Source: Megascapheus bottae (Eukaryota > Chordata > Mammalia > Rodentia > Geomyidae). Taken from it: DNA of 64,000 nucleotides. A program made the translations under genes and the position numbers. Below are positions 23,531 to 35,575 of the stretch, in pieces (the stretch's first letter is position 1; the number at the start of each line of letters is the position of its first letter). The stretch is taken from NCBI GenBank assembly GCA_024803745.1, contig JANJXV010000013.1, positions 17,109,501 through 17,173,500 on the forward strand, in the 5' to 3' direction. The notes under the pieces were generated by a model. The model worked only from the letters and a program-made list of their open reading frames with translations, did not search any database and was not told the DNA's origin.

Positions 23531-24389
23531 CATATATACATACATTTTCCCAGCACTTTCATTTAAGTGAGTAGTAAATATTCTTTTAAAGTAGGTTATT
23601 TTTTTCTCCAAACTAAATAATTTCTGGCACAGTAGAAAACCTGATCATGATTTCTGAACCTTCTGGTTTTGTAGAGAGCAGGGGATTTGGGGGTGAAGTA
23701 CCATGGACCAGAGAGCTCATTTCTAGCTTGGAGTGCTTTTGGCTGCAGTCTCAGCAGCTCTTGCCCCATCTGGCTAAGGCAGAGGTGGCAATGCCTCTGC
23801 TTGGAGGAGCTGGTCACACCCATGGGATAGCACTTTACAAATACCAGATGCAACAGAAAGGTTCTTCTCCACACTAATTTTAGGCCGGCTGCTTAGTTTC
23901 ACAGGAGGAATCATTTGGACAGCCTTCTGAGCATGGGATATGGGGGGCCAGAGGCACAGTCCTGTTCCAGGAGTGCCTTGTTTCATGCTTCCCAGAAAAG
24001 AAATGAAGTCAGTGCCATTTGCTATTTAACATGTTCTGTTTCATTTTGCTAACCCCCTGGGTTTCTTAGAGTTAAGGCAACCATGCACTCTGTTTCTTGT
24101 TTACCTGTCTCAGTGACTTAATGATATGGCCTCTGCAGGCCCAAGTTAATACCCCTTAATCCTTGCAATTTTCACTGTGAGCCAGTGCTAAGAGAACCTT
24201 AATGTCTGCCCTAAGCATAAAAAAGCAGGAATGGCCCTAAATTGTAACTCCTGTTGGAAAACACTCTGACTTGTGGTCACTAATGGGAATTATTACAATG
24301 ACTTTAGCCCCCAGTGCAGACATTGCTGTGAACCCAAAGTCATTTGGCAGTTTTCTAGGAACCACAGAATATGAAAGTCCTGTCCCAGC

Positions 24390-24480
24390 CCTTTACAACA
24401 GATGGGGACCATAGTGGGGCAGTGACTTATGGTCACAAAATATAAATGGTACAAAGCCTTGATCCCTCCTCTTAGACTAT
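24390..24480 (-). repeat. MIR-like remnant
   Basis: TTTACAACAGATGGGGACCA, then GGGGCAGTGACTTATGGTCA, follows the reversed MIR order (fraction of 'ttttacagatgagga...aaggtcaca'). It is old and partial. Confidence 0.4.
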
Positions 24481-24659
24481 GGAAACTCTTTTCGGGATAC
24501 TATGTAAAAGTGAGCAGACAGTGCTGTATGCAACATAGAAGCCTGGCTGAGCCTTTTTCCTGGTCTTTTGACTGCATAGCCAAATAATCCAGGTTTGGAT
24601 TTTGGTATTATATGAAATGTCGTTTGTAAGTGGTTTTTTACTCCTTGACTCATTCCTGA

Positions 24660-24950
24660 TCTATTGTGTTTAGTCTAGCCTGCCATGGCAGAATACCACG
24701 TACTGGGTGGCTGTACAAAGTAGACATCACTTCCCAAACCATAGAGGCTGACAGGAAGTCCTGGACCAAGGTGCCAGTAGATTCAGTATCTGGTGAGGCT
24801 CTGCTTTCTGGTTCATAGAAAGCTGTCTCACAAAGGGAGAGGAAGCTCTTGGGGAAGGTCTCTTTTATGAGAACACTAATTCCATCACTCCCCAAAGGCT
24901 CCACATTCTGATACCATCACATTGGGGTTAGGATTTCAACAAATGAATTT
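24660..24950 (+). repeat. Ancient interspersed repeat, paired with the copy at 49.4 kb
   Basis: GGCAGAATACCACGTACTGG, CAAGGTGCCAGTAGATTCAG, TCTGGTTCATAGAAAGC, GGGTTAGGATTTCAAC and AATGAATTTTG occur in the order of a widespread old mammalian repeat. I cannot assign the family with certainty. The homologous block at 49420-49760 has the same orientation. Confidence 0.6.
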
Positions 24951-27450
24951 TGAGCGGACAAAACTATTTAGTTAATGGTCCTGTGCTTCTAGTCCCCTAA
25001 AACCTATATACTTTTTACTTACAAAATACATTTATTGTATTCAAAACCCTCTCTAAATTTACTACTTCCAGCAAAAACTCTAAAATCTAGAAGTTCAAAA
25101 TCAGATCTCAATGTCATCTAAATCAGATAGGAATGAGACTCATGATATGATTCATTCCGAGACTTGTTTCTCTTCCAGTTGTGAACTTGCGAAATCAAAA
25201 CCAGTTGCACACTTCCAAAATTTAGTGGCGGTGTTAGGGGAGATGAATGTCAGCATCTTAGTCTCACTGAAGAACTTGGGGGCAGACACACAGAGATTTT
25301 TTTTTAACAGAGTAAAGTTCTTTAGGCACAAGTAGATTTTATTAAAGTCAAAGTGACTGTAAAGCAATTATACACCTCCAAAGGAAACAGAGTGGGTAGC
25401 TTGACCGAAGCAATTAAATGCAATAAGCTCTTGCTTCTTAGGTACTTTCATGAATAGAGCTTAATAATTATGTTGAGGATATGTACATAATGTTGAAGTT
25501 TGCCAAGAAATGGAAGGACATTGTCGAGAATTGTGGAATGAGGAATGGTTTACCTCAGCAAGGTTTCTTTGAGCAGGGAGGTGCAGGCAAGAAATTGCAA
25601 CTATAATGAGATGTAAATGAGGCCTACGGTCAACCTCTAGAGTTGGGAATGAATTTGTTGAGTTAGGAACATGTGGCAGCAGACCAAGAACTAGTTTCAA
25701 CCATAGTGAACTGCATCTCCAGGGCAATGGTAAAGCAGAATGTTCAGCTAGATGTACTCAGATATGCTGCTGTACTTGTTCCCTGGCTTTCATGTAGCAT
25801 TGTTGTTGTTTTTTTTTCTCCCTGCCACATCATATCAGTAGAGCAAGCACAGAAACAGATAGCTCCATTCCAGAAGAGGAATAAAGAAATGATAACAAGT
25901 CGCAAGGATATCCAAACAAGAAGGCAGACTTTATGAGCTCCCCAAACTCAAACCCCCAAGGCTGTCTGGATGGCGGTCTCATTGTGGCATTGATCCCTTC
26001 TTTTAGACACAGGACTATGGCTCTGCTTCTCCAGCTCTGCCAAATATGAATTGTTCTCCTTGGGCTCTTCCAGGCCACCCTAATCCCTCTGCCTCTGGGA
26101 TACCATCACATCTCTGAGTTAGAGTCCATGTGGCCTGTTGAAAGCAAGAAAGCGCTTCTGGTGACCTTACATCTTCTTCAGGTTTATTATTCCCCTATTT
26201 TAAATAATATGTCATATCCTCCCCACCCCCCAAAAAGTTGTCTGGTCGTGTCCTATAAAATTAAAATGTGACAGCCTTCCTTGGTTCTTTTCTATTTCCT
26301 TTCCCTTTCATTCAAACTGGCAGTTTGAATGACAGCTAAAATGGCTAGGTAAGTTTGTGGTTCACAACTATATTGACCTCCTTATCAAAGATTTTCTTAG
26401 CCCATGTGTTTGTGTTCTCTTCCCAACATGCTTTCTCATTTTCTTTTTTTTTTTTTTAACAGTATACAGAAGTGGAAAATTCTCCAAATCTTTAGATTCT
26501 AGTCCCTGTCTGCTTAATAAATGCACCTTAAGTGAATTTTTTTGTTTTTTAATTTCACTCAGCAATCAAGAAGAGCTATGTTGCTTGGAAATTTCAGCAA
26601 GAGAAGCAATTTTGTTCACAAGTTCTACTTTCATAAAACCATTGAACACGAACACAATTCAGTCAAGAGGATTTTGTTTTGTTGTTTTTTTGCCATTTTG
26701 TAAACAAGGATGTCTATTTTTTTTATTGTAGTAACCTATTCCTCATTGTCCTCTGAGACTACATTAAAGCAGTCTTTACAATTTGTATTTATGCCATCAA
26801 TCTATTCATGATTACTGGGTAATTCTTGAAGAATATTTGAGGTTTTCTACAGTTCTCTTTCTGAGTTTCATCAGAATCACTCTATATGGTTTATTCAAGT
26901 GTAGACCTTTTCAAGCATACATTTCAACCGTCTAGCCTCTACCTGTTGTTATCCAGTTGTAAAGCTGCTTCTACCTATAGGTATACATGTTGGCCTGCAA
27001 CGTGGTATACATGTTATCGCAATGCTCCTATGTCTTCATACCAGTTTTTGTCAGTCTCTCATGCCATATTTACTTATGTATCCCTAACTTCTGGGCTCCA
27101 GTAGTACTCCATGAATTGAAAATAGCAATATTGAATATTTTTGACTCATAGTCCCATGAATGGAAAAACTGTGTTCATTTATTTTGTATCATTGTTTAGT
27201 TCTTAGCACACATCAGTCTCTGCAATGGGAGCTCCTTGTCTTTGTCCTCAGCAATTCCATTCATTAAGTACCAATGGAATACCTGATTTCTGCTTGATGT
27301 CAGACCGTTTCATAAAGCTAGAGAGGGCTTCAGAAACTAACGGTGGCCTTTAGTAACTAATGTGTTGCTTATTGGCAGTAAGAATAATTCTGGGTTTGGA
27401 GCAGGCTGATCCTAAAAAACACACACAAAAAAACAATTAGGGACTATTGT
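24950..27450. other. Unassigned intron 1 block
   Basis: I see no gene or named repeat in these 2.5 kb. The longest frame (26357-26731, 124 codons) starts inside intron-like AT-rich sequence and includes a T-tract translating as Phe runs, so it is taken as chance. Confidence 0.5.
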
Positions 27451-27454
27451 AAGA

Positions 27455-27597
27455 ACTCGTGACAACCCTAAGATGGTAGACACTATTGCAATCCTAAGGT
27501 CACTGACAAATCAAGACCCAGAGAAATTTATCTAATGTTACATAGTTAATACTGAGATGCAGATCGTCATTATGTGACTCAAGAACGCTGGAGGTAT
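27455..27597 (-). repeat. MIR-like remnant
   Basis: GTGACAACCCTAAGATGGTA, GACCCAGAGAAATTTATCTA and TGTTACATAGTTAATACTGA follow the reversed MIR order, with typical divergence. Confidence 0.5.
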
Positions 27598-27649
27598 TTG
27601 TATTCAATTTTCTTTTTTTTTTTTGAGGTTAAAAAACATTCACATTTTT

Positions 27650-28988
27650 CTTGATCCTGGCCATTCTAACTAGAGTGAGGTGGAATCTTAAGAGTTGTTT
27701 TGATTTGCATTTCTCTTATGACCAGAGATGTTGAGCATTTCTTCATGTGTTTCTTCTTCGGAGAAGACTCTCTTTAAGTCTTTGGCCCATCTTTTAATGG
27801 GATGGTTGTTACTTTGGAGATTAGTTTTGGAGTGATTCAATTTTTTGAGCTGTTGATATATTTTAGATATGAGGCCTTTGTCTGTTGTATGGTTGGTGAA
27901 GATCTTCTCCCACTCTGTAGGCTTCCTAATTAATTTACTAGTTATGTCCTTTGCCATACAAAAGCTCTGCAGTTTAATGCAGTCCCACTTATCCAGCCTT
28001 TCTCTGATTTGTTGTGATTCTTGGTCCTTATTAAGAAAGTTTCGACCTGTGCCAAGGAGGCCTAGTGTATCTCCTATTCCTTCTTGTAAAGTTTTCAGTG
28101 TGTCGGCTTTTACCTCCAGGTGAAGGGGATGTGGCCAGGAGGGATCACTACTACACTGTTGGTGGGAGTGCAAACTCGTTCAACCACTGTGGAAAGCAGT
28201 ATGGCAGTTCCTCAAAAGACTAAACATAGAGCTCCCCTATGACCCAGCAATTCTACTACTTGGCATTTACCCAGTCATCCAGAAACACAGACATACTAAA
28301 TCCACCAGCACAACAATGTTCATTGCAGCACTATTTACCATAGCAAAGATATAGAACCAGCCTAGATGTCCCTCAGTTGATGAGTGGATCAACAAGATGT
28401 GGTATTTGTACACAATGGAATTCTATGCTGCTGTCAGGAAGAATGACATTGCCCCATTTGTTAGGAAATGAAAAGACTTAGAAAAAATCATATTAAGTGA
28501 AGTAAGCCAGACTCAAATGAACTTAGGCTCAATGGTTTCCCTCATTTGTCATAATCAGTAGAAACCTTGGGATCTACTAGCAGAGATCTGCAATAGAGCA
28601 AAACCTTGATACAAAAGGCCATATAGTAGGACTCTAAATGGAAGGATCTCTAGGATATAGAAACATAAGCCATATAATGAATGATTGTTGTTCTTAAGGT
28701 ACTATGTTATCTCTCATCTCTTTTGCTGTCCCTTGGTTATCTCATACTATTACAGTCTCACTTTGCTACCTGAAATGTCGGATATATTTGTATTTGGTTA
28801 TTTGAAAATGGATAGGGAATGGGGGAAAACAAGATGAGGGGTGGGGGTGGGGGGGAGGGAAAAGGGGATGAAGACATGTGAAAGGGTATCAATGTATGAG
28901 AATTAATGTACCATCTATCTGGCAAATATCATGTAACCCTTCTATTAATTACAATAAAAATATATGAAAAAAAATGCAAATCAAAAAA
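27650..28988 (+). mobile_element. LINE-1 with 5' inversion (twin priming)
   Basis: The right part (about 28122-28988) is plus-strand L1: ORF2 C-terminal coding sequence, 3' UTR with a G-rich tract, and an A-rich tail. The left part (27650-28121) is the next-upstream ORF2 segment in reverse (minus-strand frame with KADTLKTLQEGIGDTLGLLG). The two halves meet within a few bases in ORF2 order, with only about 25 nt missing. ATTCACATTTTT flanks the whole at 27638-27649 and 28989-29000. A 17-nt deletion near 27750 breaks the inverted frame. Confidence 0.92.
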
Positions 28989-29000
28989 ATTCACATTTTT

Positions 29001-29368
29001 TAAATTTTTTTCATGTATTTTATTGTAATTAATAGAAGGGTTACATTATATTTGCCAGATAGAAGATGCATTACTTCACATACATGGATACTCTTTCTCA
29101 TGTCTTGGTCCCCATTTCCCTCTCCCCCCCTTCATCTAGTAAATTAACTAGGAAGCCTACAGAATGGGAGAAGATCTTCACTAACCATACAATGGACAAA
29201 GGCCTCATATCTAAAATATATAAACAGCTCAAAAAATTGAATCATTCCAAAACTAATCTCCAAAGAAACAACCATCTCATTAAAAGATGGGCCAAAGACT
29301 TAAAGAGAGTCTTCTCTGAAGAAGAAATAAAAATGGCCTATAGACACATAAAGAAATGTTCAATTCTC
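29001..29368 (-). mobile_element. Second internally inverted L1, opposite orientation
   Basis: The left part (29001-29136) is reversed L1 3' UTR and tail (ATTAATAGAAGGGTTACATT). The right part (29137-29368) is plus-strand ORF2 coding sequence (KLTRKPTEWEKIFTNHTMDK through RHIKKC). Roughly 0.8 kb that should lie between them is absent. The halves join at a CTAGT-like microhomology. The target duplication is not clear. Confidence 0.82.
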
Positions 29369-29450
29369 TTCTTTTTTCCTCTTTACTCTCATCTGAACAG
29401 ACCTTAGTTTTATATAGCATTTTTAGATTTATAGCAATAGTGCTATCTTA

Positions 29451-29643
29451 TTTTTTTTGCCAGTTCTGGGGCTTGAACTGAGGACCTGGGCACTTTCCTT
29501 GGGCTTTCTCAAGGCTAGTGCTCTACCACTTGAACCATAGCACCACTTCTGGCTTTTTCCTATGTGGTACCAAGGAATTGACCCCAGGGCTTCACGCATT
29601 CTAGGTAAGGACTCCACCTCTAGGCCACACTCCTGCCTCCCCC
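29451..29643 (-). repeat. IDL-Geo SINE
   Basis: In reverse: a T-run, GGCTTTCTCAAGGCTAGTGC, TAGCACCACTTCTGGCTTTT, and the ID-like head (TACCAAGGAATTGACCCCAG) with two changes in the B box. Confidence 0.9.
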
Positions 29644-29646
29644 CCA

Positions 29647-29884
29647 TTTTTTTTTTGTTGTTGGTTGTGGGGCTTGAACTCTAGCCTGGGGGCTGTCCCT
29701 GAGCTCTTTACCTCAAGATTACCGCCCTACTCCTTGAGCCACAGCACCACATCCAGTTTTCTAATAGTTAATTGGAGATAAGAGTCTCGTGGACTTTAGT
29801 GCCCAGGCTGGTTTTGAATCTTGATCCTCAGATCTCAGCCTCCTGAGTAGCTAGGATTACAGGTGCGAGCCACTGCACCTGGCC
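29647..29884 (-). repeat. 7SL-Geo SINE
   Basis: It lies directly behind the IDL-Geo copy in the same orientation. CTCCTTGAGCCACAGCACCA, GGAGATAAGAGTCTCGTGGA and AGTAGCTAGGATTACAGGTG mark the Geo tail and the 7SL-like head. Confidence 0.9.
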
Positions 29885-30933
29885 CAATTTTTTTTAAAGT
29901 AATAAATGTGCATTGCCTAAAATGCAAAAATACATAAAATAAAATATTAAATGAAGGTTTGGAAGTCAATGAAAGGACTTCTGATGAGGGACTTATCACA
30001 TGGAATATACCAGATGAGCCCTACAGTTTATTCTAATAAAATACTTCCTCAGTTCCATTTTCTGAAACACTTAACATATCATTATCAGAATTGTCTGGTC
30101 TTGTCTTTTTCCTCTATCTAATTACATTAACCACTTTCACTGCAAGGCATCATGTGATATCCTCAAGTTTTCCATGGCCTGATTTGCTAATGAAATTTCC
30201 TGGTGTTATCTACATTAGGTAAGACACAATTGTCCTAAGGTCAGAAAAGTATCTTATGTTCAGAACCTACATACTCATACATGCAGGAAAGTATGTTATA
30301 TACTTAATACATATACACATATGCCATGCGTGGTCAGATTTACTTAGTGGTGTCTGTAGACCATATGAATCAAATTCATCTTAGATTTGAGATGCTTACT
30401 AAAAACTGATATTCTGGACACTACTCAAGACATATTAAATAAGGTTGAAGTCTGAGAACATTTTTTTCCTCTAGCAAAGCAAGTGTTATTTTTACTTTCC
30501 ACTGGAAAATTGCCAAACATATTCAAAAATATAGAGAATAATATAATAAGCTCCACATGCCCAGAATTCAGTACCAATAATTGTCAACTCATAGCCAATG
30601 TTTTTCCATCTGTAATTTGAAGAGCATTGCAGACATCGTGCTACTTGAATATTTCTAGTTTTATAAGGCATAACCAACCATTAGGGAGTTATACAGAAAA
30701 GTTATTAAAAATAACCTAATATCATTACATTTCTGGTTCAAATTTTCCTTATCTCATTCAGTGTTTCTTAACTTGGTAGCATTTTAGAAGCTTATTATGT
30801 AACTGGTCTAGGATGGATGGGCTCCTATCTGAGCTTATTATTTAGTTCCTGAACTGATAGCCTTTCTTTCACTGATCTGAGCTGAGTGGATTTTTTCCTA
30901 TATGTTCTGTCTTATTTTTAATCTCCAAATGAC

Positions 30934-31124
30934 TTTTTTGCCAGTCCTGGGGCTTTAACTCAGGGCCTGAGCACTGTATTTGGGCTTTCTAAAGGCTAGA
31001 CTCTACCACTTGAGCCACAGTACCACTTCTGGTTTTTTTCTATGTATGTGGTACTAAGGAATTGAACCCTGGTCTTCTTGCATGCTAGGCAAACACTCTA
31101 CCACTAGGCCACAGTCCGGGGTCC
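30934..31124 (-). repeat. IDL-Geo SINE
   Basis: CTCAGGGCCTGAGCACTGTA, GAGCCACAGTACCACTTCTG and GCATGCTAGGCAAACACTCT occur in order after a T-run. Confidence 0.92.
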
Positions 31125-31467
31125 TCTAAATATCTTTTGATTATAACTGTAGTGGTATAGAAATAACCCTCTTGAATTCTAGAATATCAGAAAATAGTCT
31201 TGACCCTCACACTTCTTGAGTAGAAAATTCCAAGGTGGTTGTAGCATTGTCAGAAGTTTTCAGACATGATTTCATTATCTACTGTTTGTGATAAGAAGTC
31301 TGACATATTCTAATTTTGCTGTATTTTCATTTTTTCTCCAAATTTTATATTTGTGATCTATCTTTTAAATTTAAAAAAATTTATGAATGGTAATATTATT
31401 TTATAATAGGTGTCCAATGGACCTCTATCAATTTTCAGTTCTGGATTTTTTTTTTAAAAAATCTTTT

Positions 31468-31667
31468 GGGCTGGGAGTTTGGCCTAGTGGTAGTGTGTTT
31501 GCCTAGCATGCACGAAGACCCGGGTTCAATTCCTTGGTACCACATACGCAGAAAAAAATAAAAGCCGGAATTGGTGCTATGGCTCAAGTGATAGAGCTCT
31601 AGCCTTGAGAAAGCCCACAGACAGTGCTCAGGCCCTGAGTTCAAGGCCCAGGACTGGCAAAAAAAAA
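31468..31667 (+). repeat. IDL-Geo SINE
   Basis: Head: GGGCTGGGAGTTTGGCCTAG, with a B box at GGTTCAATTCC. Tail: GGTGCTATGGCTCAAGTGAT, TGAGTTCAAGGCCCAGGACT, then an A-run. A-box spacing is intact except for a G-to-T change near TAGTGGTAGTGTG. Confidence 0.94.
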
Positions 31668-31785
31668 TTCTTCTTTTGATGATTTTCACCTTTATTTTTC
31701 TCTAATCCTTTGGAAATTTTAAATATCAGACCTTCTAAATCTTAAATATCAGACCTTCTGAGTAAATATTCTACATCTCTTTTCT

Positions 31786-32000
31786 TTTTTTCATATATTT
31801 ATTATTGTAATTAATAGAAGGGTTACATGATATTTCCCAGATAGATAGTGCATTAATTCCCATACATTGATACCCTTTCACATGTCTTGGTCCCCATTTC
31901 CCTCCCCCCCACCCCTACCGTTCATCTTGTTTTCCCCCCTTCCCTATACAATTTCAAATTACCAAATACAAATATATCCTATATATCAGGTAACAAATTG
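31786..32000 (-). mobile_element. Short 5'-truncated L1 insertion
   Basis: Reversed L1 tail and 3' UTR only (TTATTGTAATTAATAGAAGG through AACAAATT). CATCTCTT occurs on both sides (31774-31781 and 32001-32008), extending with one mismatch, as expected of a target duplication. Confidence 0.82.
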
Positions 32001-32959
32001 CATCTCTTGTCTTTTACTGAAATTCTTGAGTCTTTGGGTTTCTTGTTGCTTCCGTTATTAATTTTTAGTCTCCATTTAGTTAAGTTCCTTGATTTCACCA
32101 CTACTGAAGTTCTCTTTTATTTTGGCCAGTGTGCCAAATTTTATTTCTAGATCAGCTGGGATCTCAAGGGCATCTGTTTCAGGTTACTGCTGCAGCCATA
32201 CTTCTTCCTCCAAGCTGCTGTTTTATAAACCTCAGTACACAAATGGATTTGCCTCTTGCACTAATTTGTTTCATGTCATGGCCATTTATTCTGATAGTTC
32301 AGCCTCTTTTGAGCTGCGGATTGTTTTCCATTTGTCCCACGGCTTTTATTACCCATTCATGGGTTCTTTCTGGCCCTTCACAGGTTGGGGGACCACTGCT
32401 GTTCCTCAGACCATATGCAACAAATAGATGTTCAAGCTTTGTATCTTGGCAGATGCTATTTCAAATTAGGTTTGTAGAGAGCCCCTAGAAGTGTGCATGG
32501 GTAACTGGGATGTGACTGAGTCCAGAAGTGTCACAGACTATTGTGTCTGATGTGCAAGACATTGGTGCTTCTGTGGGTGGCTTGTGATGGTAGGGCATCA
32601 CACTCCTGTGTCTTTTCGGCATTCTGCACAGCTCTTGGTACTGTTTCATGTTTATCCTCCTTCCCTCACTACACAGCATCATTTGGCTTACAACTGGTGT
32701 ATCACTTGCCCCCTTTAATCTCCTAATCACCATTTAGCCACTCCCCCTTGACCCTTTGGACATAGGGCTCAGTGTACTTCCTGTTCTTTAGAAAAATCTC
32801 CTTTTGGCATGTTTCTGAAATGTTACTGTGAAATATGCCATAAATGCCAGAGTCTATCTAATAAATACACATCCTTTAAAGATGAATAATAAAATTAATG
32901 ATTTGCCACCTAATTTAAAATGTAACTTTTCTTCCACATGAACTGTTCTTTGATTTTTT

Positions 32960-33340
32960 TGAACAGATTTTACTAGCATCAATTAGTTGTAAGGGGATTG
33001 TATCTTGACATGTCCATATGCATGCAGTGCATCTTGATTAGACTCTTGCCCTCTTATTATTCTCCCTCCTCCCTTTCCCACTTCCCTCAAAGTAATCTCA
33101 ACAAACTCTCTTGTTCTATTTTCACATTTGTGCATAAGGTCTTTCAGTCCTATTTACACTTATTTCCTCTCTCAGTTCACCCTCCTTCCTTCTACTAATA
33201 CTCCAAACCCAGGTAGGACTTACTTACATTTCTTTCATATTGATATTTTACACATGCATATACAGTTCTTTTATCAGACTGTTCCCTTCATTTACGTATT
33301 TTAATTTCTAATTACATTCTTTAGCATTCATTTTTGTCTT
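32960..33340 (-). repeat. Old L1 3' UTR remnant
   Basis: TGTATCTTGACATGTCCATA, pyrimidine-rich blocks (CTCCCTCCTCCCTTTCCCAC), TTCTATTTTCACATTTGTGC and CTTTCAGTCCTATTTACAC share order with similar blocks at 51.5 and 59.9 kb. The subfamily was not assigned. Confidence 0.45.
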
Positions 33341-33395
33341 CCAGTCACTGACTAGATTGTAACAACATGTCTGATACAGGTGATTTTTTAAAAAA

Positions 33396-34582
33396 GATTT
33401 CATTAGCACTGATTTTTACATCGTATTTCAAATGTCATGTTTAACAAACAAGTATTTAAGAAGGGAATCTCTATATGCAATCAGTGGCACATAGATTTTA
33501 GAACATAATAATAATTAAGCTGAGGGTTTTTATGTCATAATTCCATATCAATCTATAAAATATAACATTATGTCTATAGACATAATATAGCCCATCATAG
33601 ATTTTATGTCCATGTAGTTATGTTTATAACTCCAAGGCCATGTCCAGAACCTTGGGAATCCGAATATTGAGTCATTGCTCTTGTACAGTTTGGATCTAAT
33701 ATCCACATATCAAGGAGACTGTGCGCCTTTTGTTCCTTTGGTCTTGACTTATCTCACTCAACATGATTTGCTCTAGTTTCATCCACTTCCCTGCAAATGC
33801 CATTATTTTATCTTGTCTGTTGGCTATGTAGAATTCCATTGTATATAGGTACCACATTTTTTGTATCCATTCATCTGCAGTAGGGCATCTGGGTTGTTTC
33901 CATTGCTTGGATATTGTGACTAGTGCAGAGATGAACATGGCTGTGCAGGTGTCCTTATCAAATCCTGGCTTATGATGCTCAGTGTAGATGCCCAGGAGTG
34001 GTATGGAGAGATCATAGGGAAGGTCTATTTTCAGTTGTTTTTTTTTTTTTGCCAGTCCTGGGCTTGAGCTCAGGGCCTGAGCACTGTCCTTGGACTTTCT
34101 CAAGGCTAGAGCTCTACCACTTGAGCCTCAGCACCACTTCTGGCTTTTTTCTATGTATGTGGTACCAAGGAATTGAACCCGGGTCTTCGTGCATGCTAGG
34201 CAAACACTCTACCACTAGGCCAAACTCCAGTCCTATTTTCAGTTTTCTAAGAAGCCTCCAAACTGCCTTCCAGAATGGCTGTACTATTTTACATTCCCAC
34301 CAGCAGTGCAGTAGGGTTCCTCTTTCTCTACAACCCCACCAGCATTTGTGATTGTCTGATTTTAGAATATTGGGCATTCTAATTGGGGTAAGATGGTATC
34401 TTAGGGTTTTTATTTGCATTTTCCTTATGATCGTGGATGATGAGCATTTTCTCATAATTTTTTTGCCATTTTAGCCTCTTCTTTTGACAAGTCTCTCTTT
34501 AATTCCCTTGCCCATTTAGTGATTGGTTTGTTGGTTTGGGGGGGTTAGTTTCTTGAATTCCTTATAGATACTGGATATTAAG
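33396..34582 (-). mobile_element. Older-subfamily LINE-1, 5'-truncated, with a SINE inside
   Basis: It shares its 3' UTR (CTGATTTTTACATCGTATTT) and ORF2 C-terminus ([20 protein letters not shown]) with the older L1 at 8.8-14.4 kb. An IDL-Geo SINE splits the coding part at 34037. The 5' truncation falls near 34582 (GGATATTAAGC). Confidence 0.88.
34037..34232 (-). repeat. IDL-Geo SINE inserted in L1, with target duplication
   Basis: The complete element is flanked by CTATTTTCAGTT at 34025-34036 and 34233-34244. The host L1 sequence resumes exactly after it, so the SINE is younger than the L1. Confidence 0.95.
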
Positions 34583-34769
34583 CTATCTCACACAGTTCCT
34601 TCATGCAAAAATGAAAAATATAAATACTCTTGGCATTTACCATAATTATTTGTGATGTCTACATATACAAAAATCTACAAAATTATGCATGTGATTAGCA
34701 GTCCTCTTCCTTGAGTTTACAGGCCACAGCCTTCCCAGTGATAATTCATGACTGTCATATCAAGTGGCA

Positions 34770-34880
34770 ACAAGGCTCTTGTCATCATTTGCTGAAGACC
34801 TACTCCGTGCTAGGTCTGCTTTCAGATGCTTGGCTTTCAGTATTGAGGTAGACAAGATCCCTGTTCTCACAGTTCCCCTA
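34770..34880 (+). repeat. Possible ancient L2/MIR-class remnant
   Basis: AAGACCTACTCCGTGCTAGG, then GACAAGATCCCTGTTCTCAC, has the motif order of old mammalian L2/MIR-type copies. Confidence 0.4.
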
Positions 34881-35575
34881 ACTAGATTGCTCTGAATGTC
34901 TAAATTAAATGTTATTTTGTCAACTGGAGTTGGTGAACTGGTTTATGGGTCCTATGGCTACTATCTAATGTCAACCAAGGCTTCAGGGTACTTGTCATGT
35001 TTTTATATGACTAGCTGACTGACTCCTCAGAGGTCCCATTGTACTGAGTTGATGATTTCAAAGCTCATGTGGGGTAATTCTTATGTCCAGGCTGATCCTC
35101 TGTCCTAGTTTACTATGGACAATCCAGGTTAACTCTATTATCCCCATGTAGTTATTAATAACCCCTAGTCTCTCTGAAAAGCATTCCAGCTTTGGACAGT
35201 AATTTATATAATTGTATAGCTTAATCCTGTTGTGGAATTTTTTGTTGTTGTTGTTGCAGCATCTTAGTGACTTAAGACACCAAATATTTAGGGTTTGCTC
35301 CTGGATCTGTGTGTCATCTACAGGTTTGCTCCAGGTTTGTTTATTACTCATTCTAGACTTTGGGCCTGTGTCTGTGTTTCTCTAGAAGTCCAGCCCAAGC
35401 AGAGAGTGCCTTTAATCTCATGTACAATGTCAGGATTCAAAATTCCTCTAATCTGAGAGGAGATAGGCTGCATCAGCCATCTTCCATAAGGAACAAGTTA
35501 GGAGAATGGTGATATAGTTACACTTCACATTCCTAAACCCACTGCCTTCTTTCATACCCCTCCCCAATCTTTGCA

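Noticed and set aside
26357..26731. Plus-strand open frame of 124 codons with a hydrophobic stretch
   Set aside because: The hydrophobic part is the translation of a T-tract (Phe run). No homology is recognised, so it is chance intronic frame.
32089..32488. Overlapping plus-strand frames of 112 and 119 codons
   Set aside because: Two frames over the same DNA, neither with a recognisable domain and no exon-like splice sites found by eye.
33696..34103. 135-codon frame fusing a SINE-derived start to L1 ORF2
   Set aside because: Created by the IDL-Geo insertion into L1; it is a fossil junction and not a gene.
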